A stretch of 64,000 nt of DNA, from positions 9,582,539-9,646,538 of the forward strand of contig NC_087070.1 in NCBI RefSeq assembly GCF_963678635.1, given 5' to 3'. The stretch's first letter is position 1, and each line of letters begins with the position of its first letter. Under the pieces are notes generated by a model, which saw nothing but the letters and a program-made list of their open reading frames with translations, was not told the DNA's origin and ran no database searches. Below are positions 48,101 through 57,829 of this stretch, one piece after another. The translations under genes and the position numbers were made by a program. This stretch comes from Symsagittifera roscoffensis. Its lineage: Eukaryota; Xenacoelomorpha; Acoela; Convolutidae.

Positions 48101-51100
48101 TGGAAATTGGATAGCAGCTGTTCTCTGGTTTATTTGTGGTTAGTGTGTGGTACCTTTAGTCTTGCGTGGAGGAGTGGTTAGTATGTGAGACTCTTTATCT
48201 GTACGTCACAGGTTCGAATATCAGACGATGCGAACTTTATACTATTTCTCGGCTTATTTCTACTTTTTATTGCACTTTCTAGAGCTGCTTTTGTCGTGTT
48301 CTCGCTGCTGTAAAAATTGCAAAACGGTCGTGCTCTGTATAAAGTGGGGAATAAATACACTAAAAACTTAAACCTATATGGTTATTAGTTTTTCTTTGTA
48401 AGATGCGGCTTTTTTCACAGAATCAAGCAGAAGATCGTACCTTGTATAAAACAGGGAATGAATACACTGAAAACTGTTCGGAGCAGCTTTTTTCAAAACC
48501 TCAAGGGAAATGTTAAGCGATCTTCTTGTTCTTGAAACTTTTTAAAAGGAGTTCTATGGTTACAGCAGGGATCCAATTTTTGAGATAATGATACTCCGCC
48601 TTTGCAATTGTTGTCAATACATACAGAATGAATTTTTCATCAGAAAGTGTTTTCTGGGGCCTTTTTTCTCTTGAATGTTTCATCAAATTATGTGAGAAAG
48701 AGTCTTTCGGAAAGTGTAAGCCATTTGAAATGTTTAATTATGATCAACCAATAAAAAATCAGTATATGGTTTACTGGTCCTTGTTGACTCTCAATTTCTT
48801 TTTGATAATCAGATAAACCTCTGGATGAGATTTTAAAAGATTCTGTTGTGAATCACAAAATAAGGGAAAGTACTACATGAAGTTTTCTCTTTTGATCTCG
48901 AATTTTATGCCAAAATCATAATCACATTTGGAATCTTTATCAGCACTTTTTTTTTCGCTCGGCCAGCACAAACTGAGAAAGCGCAATGGAGAATAACAGA
49001 GCATCTCTCACAGTGAAAAAATGATTTTGCTACTCGAGGTTCCAAAATAACTTTTTTATTGTCTTTTTGAAAACGAAACAACAAGCAGTTACAATGTATG
49101 TTTCAAACACGAACCAATTCGCCGTTACTATACGTTTTTATATTCTTTTTGCTTATACAAAAAAGGTCACGATACGTCTGAAAAAACTTTTCAATTGAAT
49201 TGACCAAAATTGTTGGATGTAGTTCCAGGAAAGTAACATGAATGTAATCAGGACGCCAAAATGATTGAAATTAAGTTATTTTTGAAAAAAAATTTAATTA
49301 TAATTAACTCTGAAGTCGGCAGATTATCTATATCTGAATTTTTTTTCAAAAACTTGTTTTTTGTGTTGAAATTATTGATTAGAAAAGTATATTCATTTAA
49401 GGAAAACTTCGCGGTGACATAGTTTTTATGCTACTCGAAAGTTTTTTTGATGCCTCGAGTTTAATATAGCCTTTTTTCCTTTTATATCTCTAAATTAGCC
49501 TAATGGTTGTGATAAACTTATTGAATAGTTTAAGATGGCAGTAATTCATATGGATCCAAGAGATGATCACTAAAGTTGATTCTGCAGTCTGGGACGTCTC
49601 ATGTAATTAGATCCTGAAACTGATAATTGAAGACTTGCAGCAAAAGACAGAAATCATCAGAAACCAAATTGAGGAAATTGTGATCATGAAAATTGATACT
49701 ACGAGCTAAGAGGAAAGGTTATCAGAACAAGAGCAGTCTGGTCTAACTTGAAAGATTGAGTTATTTTTGAGAATGAATCGTTCGATTTGAACACTCTTTG
49801 CGCCAGCATCTGCGACAAGTGTCTTCAAATCGAAGTTAAACCCTGTGATATCAGGGCATGCCGACACATCAATGAAATCAACAAGTTCTATCCACACACT
49901 GTGATAGCTGAATTTGTTTATTTTGACACAAAGCACAACATATCATCGCTGTCAACTTCTTGGACATACCAAAAACCTGATGGCTAACAAAAAAATCTAT
50001 ATTTTTCCGTGAACGCTTCCCAAAGCGTGATGCCGATCGATATCCAGAGAAAAGCAAACGATATGGTTTTTATGACTACAATTAACAACTGCCAAATGAA
50101 AAAGTCAATTTGAGTCCCAGTAAACATTGAAAGAGCCTTAAAAAATCTGAAAGACCGTGCAATAAAAAGAACTTCAAATGTTTAAATTCAGAGACTGAAG
50201 GATGAGTCAAAGCCGGTGGCAAACGATAAACACAAGTAGATCCTAAAAAGATTACGAGAGGCAAGTGGCCAAGAGCTATCGGGAATGTTAGAAATTGATC
50301 TGGCTAAGTATACCTCCAACGAACAGAAAAATAGATAATCAATTCAACCCTTAAAATTGCTAAAAAGGTTGAAAATAATTAAACTCATTTGTCTTCTGTT
50401 TTTTTAACTGAGACTTGGCTTTGTGGTACTGATTACGTAATTTCTTATAATATTGAGACGTACTACCCTGCAGGTGTGAAAATGGAGAAAGCAGCGAAGG
50501 CGGAGTCGCCATCTATATAAGCAATATTGGTAGGAGATTCTAGCATAGATGTCAATCGAGTAGATATGAAAAGTCTGGTAGCTGACAAAACTTGTGTCCA
50601 AATGAAAAGATGATTTGCACATCTCTTGCTTCCTGAAAACCAATGTGCCCTTCTGTTAGAACTAATCATTAATTTGAGCTGGTCAAGTATCTTAGGTGAT
50701 CAAAACAAAGAGATGTTAGATATTGAGAAAATAGATAGTCCAAGAAAGAAGATGCGCTCCTAAGACTTTGCAACAGGAAACAAATTAAAACACCCTTGGA
50801 TTATAAAAGTCTCGAAAGCGAAGTTTGAAATTGAATCAGGCTCTATAAGGTGTTCATAAGAATGTCATTAGTAGTAAAATTTGATGGAAATAAAAATTAA
50901 GAGCTTCTTTGTATCTTTAAACAGTTTCTATACGGTAATCAGAATAATCTTAGTAAGATAGAAAAAAGCGAGAAATTTGCTTTGGAATTCAACGGTTTTG
51001 TTCTGTACGGTAGGTGCTTCGCTTGTAGTTTGGTTTGATCAAAAATTTCAACCAACCTTACAAAATGCTAACGTTCATTGGTTCTGGTAAGAGTCAACAA

Positions 51101-54100
51101 ATTTATCAGAAATATCTACTTTGTTCCTTAACAAAAAGAATAAGACTTCTTGTGACCCAAATAGTATCTCTTGCTATGCTGTTAAAATAATTGCACCCAT
51201 TCTATCATCCTATCTTACCCGAATTTGAAAAATTTTTCATTGAGAAAGGAATTTGTCTTCATGTTTTTAAAAGTTGCTTCAGTAGTGGTGCGTTATAAAA
51301 ATGGCAACTTAGCTAGCAGTAATAAGTGTGGACAAAATCGCTGCTCGAAACCTTGAGCAAAGTTTTTGAACTGATTCATTACGACAGATTAGTGCATTTT
51401 TTGGAACTCTAATTCAGTGTTTTGTCGAGAACAGTTCGATTTCCGCAATGGAGTGTCATATTTTGATTCAATCGCTCAAGTGTTAATTGATATTCAAGTA
51501 AGTTTCCTGAAAAAAGAAAAGCTGAGCGGTGTTTTATTGATCTGAAGAAAGCGAATTTCTGCACCAGTTTTTGCTCTGTAAGCTTGATTTAAATCATCAG
51601 TTTTTGCTTTGTAATCTTGAGCGATATAGGATAAGGGTGTTGCCTCTTGCTCTTGGAAAAAATACTTACGTGACCGAATGCAATATGCTAGCTTAGAAAA
51701 AGTTAACTTATCTATCAGAAACATTGAGCATTGTGTAATCCTAAAAATTTTCTCGCCGTAATAAAATGGATGTCCTCCAGTCATTGAACTTTGAATAGTG
51801 AAAATAGAAAAATGACCAGCCCTTCCAAAGTGTCATGCTTAGTGAATAGAAAGTTTATCTGAATAATCTGGAATTAGAAATTGTAAATTAGTCATCTTTT
51901 AAAGGTTACTCTTAAAGAGTTAATCAACTGATGTTTGGTAGTCAGTTTGCTACTGTGATCGACATAGATAAATATAAGCCTTGTAATACCGTCATTCATT
52001 ATGGTTTCAATTTATGTGTGTAATAACGAAAAAAAAGTTCAAATGTCGAAATGCAAAAAAGAATTATTAGAGTAGTTTTCTTTAAACGTCGCTGTTAACG
52101 GGTTTATGAACTCATATTTGATAATCAGTTTGCTATTGTGATTGAGCTACACTGTTAACGCGTTTATGAATTGATGTTTGATAATCAGTTTGCTATTGTG
52201 ATTGAGCAATTTTTATAGGAGCACTTAGAAAAGATCACTATACCGTTAACTGGAGTGAATAAACTCAAATTTATCCACGTCAAAAAGAATCATGTAAATC
52301 TTCGATCATCATTTGGAGACGCTAAGCTTCAATACTTTAGACGTGCAGCTATTAATTAAAAGTTTCAATTCAGATTGACAAAATGCATAAAAATAAGATG
52401 ACTTTTATTGAGAATGTTGATGGTATCCAATTAAGTACCAATTTAACATTTTTGCTCACAAATTTTTCTATAGTTAAATACTGGATAATCAAAAGATGCT
52501 TGATATCTTTTTTGAGCCGCTCATTTTATTTCTATGTTGATGTGGACCTGAACCTTTTGCATCATTTCCCAAAGTCTACTTTTTTATAAACTAAACAATT
52601 AGTCTCAGTTCCGTTCATGCTGCGAGACGATTAGTTTCGGTCTCTGTCGGTTTGGCCCCTGCCCCTATATAAGCACCCTTGCAGCTTATTTGGTGTATAC
52701 TGCAGTAAGTAGAAGCATAACGTGTTAAAGGAGCTGTTGACTAAATGTAAGGAATGATTTTGCATTTAGATTATCGGCAGCATCAATTTCCGAGTTTTTT
52801 AACTCAATTTTATTCTTTAAATTTTGTGGAAAATTAAAAAAAAACTTGAAATATTAGAGATGGATGTTTATTGTGCACTGTTTTGTAATCCATCCTTTGA
52901 ACATCCTGTGATAGTTTAAGAGTGTTAGCACTTAAATGATAAAATATTTGAAAAACGTTTTTTGAAGAAAAAGTTTTACGAAGTCAAAACTCGATTAATT
53001 GCTTGTTTCTTTTAAGCCAACATCTTTAAGGTATTGCGCCTAGCGTTGAACCTGGGCGGATAATTTGTTTTCGATTGTACAAATAATTGATGCGTATGTC
53101 ATTGATAATGTCGGCTGGAGTTTTAAATTTAATAATTAAATTTAAATGTTGTCCAAGTTAGCAGATTTTTCAATGACGGCCAAAATTTTATTAATGATCA
53201 CGTTTATTTTGCAGCGGAACAGGCTAATTAATTGATAGTTTAGTGCTAATTTAGGTATTGGGAAGACGCACGCACTGAAAATTATTAGAGACACAATGTT
53301 CAAAGAAGGAGAGAAGACTTGGTTTTTTGACTACATAAACGTACCTGATGAATTCCCTTACCAGGATGACGAGAAAGACCTCCGGGATTATAGAGAAAAA
53401 CTTTTGGGCAGAATCAAGAGGGCTGTGGAAAAATGTGATCGTGCGCTGATTATTTTGGAACAGGCGCACCTGATGAACGTGAAGCTCCTGGAAAGTGTGA
53501 GACCGTTTTTTGATAGTAACGAACAAGTATATGGAGTTGATTGTCGAAAGGCCACTTTTATTCTTGTTACTAACACCGGATTCGACGGTCTGGTTGATAT
53601 GGCTTATCAATATGACCAAAAGGTAATACTTATTACATTAACATCGGCAGGTTTTTTACCACCAGTGTTTTTACGTGTGTACCAAAATTATAACATTTGC
53701 AAACTCGTTTTGAGTTTCTGCTAACTGTCGAACAAAGTAGCCCCGAAAAATTCGAGCATTGAGAAACAAAATTTAATTCATCTGAAACCCAGAAGGACCA
53801 AAAAATCACCCTTACAGAAACAAAATAAAAATACAGATATGCCCAGGGTTAATCCATTTTTTGTGAGATTGCACATCTGTCCTGAACTGCATTGCATCAG
53901 ACATGATCAGATCTGAAATTTTTTTTTTGAAATTTTCGAATGAATTCTCAACTTTTATCACGTGTCTTGTTTTTATCGTTGAAAATAATTATATAGTCAT
54001 TCTATCGATGTATTGAATTTCATTCTATCGCAAAATCAGATGCGACAAATAATAATCGGAATATGAAGAGTGATAAATCCAAAAAAAAGCTTTTTCAGTC

Positions 54101-54629
54101 TTGATTCGAACAGGGTTGGGAATTGGAGCAGACTTTTTGAAAATGTCACCTTTTTCGGCATTTGAGCGTATTTTGGTTTCCAAGTTTTTGTAAGGTACGG
54201 GAAGTATAAATTTTTTCTAAAACTTATACTAGAAGTTACTTCTGTTAAAACTCGCTCACAAGTTCATCGTCCTTTTTTCAGGGTCTGAGTGCCCATGACA
54301 TACTACCCACTCTGGAAGTTGAGATGGAGGTTCTGAAGGCGATCGCATTCGCGGACAAACAGGGCTTATTTTACAAGAGCCGTATTTTTGCCCATCACCT
54401 GATAGACTTTTTCGTGCCCTTCTTCCCGCTCGACAAAAATCACGTGAAGTGCTGTATCCGGAATGAAGTTAAAAGACTATTTGGTTTTTACCTAAAGGCA
54501 TCTATCGTAGAAAGCATATTGGACACCATAAAGTTCGTTCCTGATTACGACCCAAAGTTTGCAGATGTAGGATGCAAAAGTGTTCACAGAGCCATAGCAA
54601 TGTACTTTTCGCACAGCGACGACTTGTGA
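45161..54629 (+). CDS. Torsin family AAA+ ATPase (complete, three exons)
   Basis: Exons 45161-45416, 53255-53622 and 54282-54629 join (phases 1 and 0) to 323 residues, close to the usual ~330. Torsins are AAA+ ATPases of the ER lumen and nuclear envelope, activated by LAP1/LULL1-type partners. Visible features are a short hydrophobic N-terminus (LISLAAIPVVGFLG) followed by YCYINECC, matching the torsin N-terminal cysteine motif; Walker A GSPGIGKT (residues 83-90, split by intron 1); a Walker B region ALIILEQ (149-155) keeping the catalytic Glu154; sensor 1 Asn192; LIDFFVPFFPL (248-258); and the torsin sensor 2 GCK at 305-307. Both redox-type cysteines are present (266 and 306). Oddities are Leu153 where Walker B normally has Asp, GKT instead of the torsin GKN, and no separate cleavable signal peptide; an in-frame TAA sits 6 bases before the ATG. 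Intron 1 is 7.8 kb and holds mobile elements. Confidence 0.93.
45706..46021 (+). repeat. SINE-A, short form, in torsin intron 1
   Basis: Head AAACTTGCGAGCGCAG, TTTGTGGCTAG, then CGTCCGTGGCTGAGAGGTCG CAGGTTCGAATCCGACACC: here the A and B boxes are nearly fused, so the anticodon arm is deleted. Tail GCGATGCGCAGCCTCGCCTC. Confidence 0.7.
46130..46440. repeat. Dispersed repeat 'F', copy in torsin intron 1
   Basis: Shares TTTTCGCG.TTTGACTT, TTTCGAAAGTAGAATTTAAT and TGTTGGCTATG with 1480-1870. Confidence 0.4.
46441..47990. other. Torsin intron 1, AT-rich, no firm feature
   Basis: No exon with matching splice sites. A phrase around 47830 (GGTGGAAACTGGAAAAGAGCC) recurs near 59105 (GGGAAACTGGAGAAGAGCC), hinting at another low-copy repeat. 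Confidence 0.35.
47992..48310 (+). repeat. SINE-A, short form, in torsin intron 1
   Basis: Head GTTTACACTAGCGTCAGCTT and AGTGTATCATTAGGAACC, box module TGGAGGAGTGGTTAG / CACAGGTTCGAAT, then TTTATTGCACTTTCTAGAGC and TGTCGTGTTCTCGCT. The hairpin tail is missing. Confidence 0.7.
49600..52000 (+). mobile_element. Decayed non-LTR retrotransposon in torsin intron 1
   Basis: Broken frames on the plus strand follow the order of a LINE. First comes an ORF1-like Cys/His part near 49790 (LCASICDKC; CDIRACRH). Next is an AP-endonuclease trace near 50400 (FLTETWL) with ILVGDSSIDV near 50525. Reverse-transcriptase blocks follow: TLSKVFELIHYDRLVHFLE near 51344, QFDFRNG near 51435 with SIAQVLIDIQ, and FIDLKKA near 51533. 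Many stops and frameshifts separate them, so the element is dead. Exact ends were not found. Orientation matches the host gene. Confidence 0.75.
51908..52206 (+). repeat. Local tandem repeat inside the decayed element region
   Basis: GATGTTTGATAATCAGTTTG followed by CTATTGTGATTGAGC occurs in nearly exact tandem at about 52115 and 52170, with a more diverged copy at about 51930. Each repeat is about 60 bases and carries GTTAACG.GTTTATGAA at its left. Confidence 0.7.
52630..52735 (+). promoter_or_regulatory. TATA-box-like core in a GC-richer island of torsin intron 1
   Basis: GGCCCCTGCCCC is followed at once by TATATAAG (52666-52673), then GCACCCTTGCAGC. Such a C-rich plus TATA arrangement stands out in this AT-rich intron, about 580 bases upstream of torsin exon 2. 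It could be a solo-LTR promoter remnant or an internal promoter. Evidence is sequence only. Confidence 0.3.
54030..54190 (+). repeat. SINE-C fragment in torsin intron 2
   Basis: AATAATAATCGGAATATGAA, GAGTGATAAATCC, CTTTTTCAGTCTTGATTCGA AC: same order as the 8460 and 15925 copies, more diverged. Confidence 0.4.
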
Positions 54630-55820
54630 AATGCGATCTTTTAACTTCAATCAATAGGTCAACGAGGTGCTAAGCTTTTCTTTTTCCTTAGCAAAACTAG
54701 CTCGGCGTCGATTTCTATTTTTATGCAACTTTTTGTCAAAATTCGTGATATTATATCGATATTTAAACTTCGACGGCCATTCTTGATCTTAAGAATAGTT
54801 TTCGGTTGTTGTTACGCTAATTTATAACAAAGAAAGCGTGTGCAACAATTGGCTGATAATCGTAGTTTTTTTTACATACGCATCTGGGTTTTCGTTTCAT
54901 TTTGATATACAATTGTTTCAGTTTCATATTTTGGGCAGGCTGGGAAACTATTTAACATTGTTACTTAACATTCAATTTAGCTCACATTGTTATTTATGTT
55001 TTCTTACAGTGATGTTAGCTATTTTTTAGAAATGTGGGTATTTTTTGGAAAAAACTCTCCGCATATAAATGTTGTTCAGATTGAACAACTTTTTTGGGGG
55101 GGGGGGGGGGGAGGGCTGATATGAAATTTTATTAATGCTGAATTTTTTCAGTTCTCAATTTTTGGTTTGTTTTCGGAATTCTTCAACGTGATGTTTTCAC
55201 GTATGGGAATCTCAGAGCCCAACCTAGCGTCGAGAAAGCAGGAAAACTGGCATTTTTTCCCAAGAAATATAATGCTTTCTAATGTGCTGAATTATTTCAC
55301 ATTTTACATAAAACCATATTTTTTTTCGATAGTTAACTTTGAGGTTGGGCAATTTTTTGTTCATTAAAACATCAACGTGATTTTAGGTCTGTGTTGGCCT
55401 TCTCATAGAGTAATATCGTTTAGGTTAATAACAATCCTAATCTTTTTTCTTACATTTCCTAGTCTCAATAGATCTTGAATTTACTGGTATTCTTGTGAGG
55501 TTAGAGAATAGAAGAATGTAACTGATTTTAACCTGTACTATATTCTCTCTGGCTGAAAAAAAGGATAAATTAAGCTTTACAAGTATTATTAATAGATCAT
55601 GATTGGTTAGTTGAAAATATTTCACAGTGACAAATTTGGTCCGACTTCTTTAACTAATCCAGGCAAAAAATTGTCGATCTAATGAGTGAAATTAATCTAC
55701 TGTCCACAAATATATAAGAAATGAAGAAATAGTTTGTTTTCATAAGTTTGAAGAGAAATTAATTTCATACTATATAACTATGTTTCATACTATGTATCTT
55801 TCATTCATACGTATCTTTAC
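54630..55820. other. Intergenic DNA after torsin; 16-G run
   Basis: No clear AATAAA within the first 150 bases after the torsin stop. A homopolymer of 16 G lies at 55096-55111. The rest is AT-rich with no exon recognised. Confidence 0.45.
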
Positions 55821-55824
55821 TCTT

Positions 55825-56670
55825 GCGAAAAGTAAGGGTATTGCAATCGGGTAGTATAGTTTTTTCTAATAAATTACTTTGTTCACAGAATGGTCAATTT
55901 TAGCAGGAATGGTAAATTTCACGACTGCTGACATGCATACTGCTGACATACTCATTTTCGTGAGAAGTAGATGGTACTTAGGGGAAGGTCGTTTCAGTTT
56001 TAGGTAATAGCTTTTTTCAAATAGATTTCTTGACAAAAGATTGTATTATCTGTTATGTTTTTGAGCATTGGTTTTTAAATTGATTTAAACAGTTGTTACT
56101 ATAATTGAAATTTCTGTAATTTGTTTTTTGTTGTTTTTTTTTAGTTTTTTCCGATGAAATGTTTACGGCTCATGTTATTTTGGCTTAGTCAAACTACTGT
56201 GTGCGTAGTTTTGAGGGTGAATTATTTTTTGATGCGTTTATAAATTATTTCGTAAAATTTTTAAGTCTTGTTAGATCAAAAAAATTTTTGACAACATTTT
56301 TTTTCGGCTCAAATTCTTTTATTCTTTCAGGTTTCTTCCCAATTGGCACAGGAGTAAGGCCGTCGCCTTTGCATTCCAAGGTGCGAGGTTTGCGTCTCGG
56401 CCGGACCTTGTGTTTTTCAGTTTGTATGCAGTTGAAAGACTTTCGGTTAAAATTGAATTGTCGGACTTTCGTTTGTCTGTTCAACTTTTGTCGGCTAAGT
56501 TGCCACATCACGGATTTGGCTTGCGCTCTAAGCAACTTTCATTGCAAGTGTAAATGATGTTCATTCTAGTATCAGTGGAACTTGAAAGTCTTTTTCATCA
56601 AAACCATTTTTGCGGCTCGACTGGTCTCTGCTCACTGTAAGCAACTTTCCTTTTAAATAAAAGTGGAAGT
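55825..56670 (+). repeat. SINE-B copies
   Basis: Head ACTCTTGCGAAAAGTAAGGG TATTGCAATCGGGTAG near 55820. At 56330-56670 an A-box-like TTGGCACAGGAGTAAGGCCG and B-box-like GCGAGGTTTGCGTCTC precede TTTGTCGGCTAAGTTGCCAC. The long minus-strand open frame here is just this repeat read backwards. Confidence 0.55.
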
Positions 56671-56922
56671 GTTGTTCTTTGTAGTTTAAGGTGCGACTTA
56701 AAACTTGAAGTTTCTTTTAGGTGTGGTACTGCTACTGCACTAGCAGTAACAGTAACGTAACGTAACTTTGAGTACCTTATACCGCTCAATCAAACAGACT
56801 AAGTGAAAGCCATGAGGATCTCAGCAACTCCAACATAGAAAAAATATTCTAAGAGAGAACAATTTAATTCTTTGGAATTTTAACTCAGTTTTCTCTCCAG
56901 ATAGTCTTAAAGGATATCAAAT

Positions 56923-57424
56923 GGCGCAGCTAGCAGGATTTTCAGCTCAGGACATTGGTACTGATATGGTAATCCCAGTATTTTGGGCATCAGTAAACCT
57001 AGACCCACCATGGTAATTTAAAATTTGGTCGGAACAATTCCGGCTGGTGGTCACCTTCAAGGAAAATGATAACCCATGGATTATGCTTGAAGACCCAAAA
57101 GACATACTGGGAGAACCGCTCCTTAGACTTGAAACCCCGAGGAATAGTAAAGAAGCAACTGTAATAGCAGATAGAGATCTTAGGGACAAACAAGCCGGGA
57201 CAGAGTGGTACTCGAGAACAAAAAGAGAAGAACATGAGAACCGAGAGTTGGTCACAATATTTGTTGCAATGAAGTGCAAAAAAGCTCGTATCTAGACTAT
57301 TCCTTTCTCTAGGGACTTAGGGAAAGTAGAGGTTTTCGCAAAAGACTTCATTGGAAAAGACCCCACGCGGAAGCATCCAAAATGTCTTTCAAGGAAATGA
57401 TCGAGCTTTGTTTCCGCTGCGTAT
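56923..57424 (+). mobile_element. Decayed LTR-retrotransposon gag fragment
   Basis: Codons from about 56923 read through a pattern seen in gag proteins of metazoan LTR retrotransposons: an FKIWSEQFRLVVTFKEN segment, an acidic PWIMLEDPKD segment, a region rich in Glu, Arg and Asn, then NRELVTIFVAMK. There is one stop at about 57015, a stop after AMKCKKARI (57294) and a frameshift into ..KMSFKEMIELCFRC. The fragment is cut off at 57424 by a SINE-A. No LTRs, protease or polymerase domains are seen. Assignment rests on motif resemblance only. Confidence 0.5.
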
Positions 57425-57426
57425 TT

Positions 57427-57808
57427 TTTGAGCTTGCGAGCGTTAGTTTTTTAGTACAAATCTTCCTTTTTCCGACCTAAATCACAAAATAATTTCATTA
57501 TTTGGTGGCAAAATGTTCATTGTTTAGTGGCAACGTGTTCATCAATTGGTGGCACTATTGCTATAATCACGATCAGTATCATTGGAAATTTCATAGCATC
57601 TGTTCTCTGCTTTAATTGAGGCTAGGGTCTGTGATTTTTATGGGACGGTTGCTAATTGGTTAGTGATGGAGACTCAAAATCTCTATGTCGCAGTTTGTTT
57701 CCGAAACCTAGCCGAATTTTTTAAATTTTTTTGAAGCTTATTATTATTTTTGTCTTTTATAGAGGTGTTTTTGCTAGTGTTTGGGAAGCGCAGCTTCACC
57801 TCTGTGTG
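57427..57808 (+). repeat. SINE-A, short form, inserted in the gag fragment
   Basis: Head GCTTGCGAGCGTTAGTTTTT, a local near-repeat GTGGCAAAATGTTCATTGTT / GTGGCAACGTGTTCATC, GCTATAATCACGAT, box module with GAGACTCAAAATCTC, tail GGAAGCGCAGCTTCACCTCT. The gag-like reading ends where the head begins, so the SINE is younger. Confidence 0.7.
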
Positions 57809-57829
57809 AAATTTTGAAGTAGTTATAAC

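Noticed and set aside
48628..48816. A 62-codon plus-strand frame (MNFSSESVFWG...) in torsin intron 1
   Set aside because: No homology recognised and no splice sites in phase with torsin exons; kept only as a note.
56245..56535. A 96-codon minus-strand frame rich in Lys and Arg
   Set aside because: It is the antisense of a SINE-B tRNA-like module.
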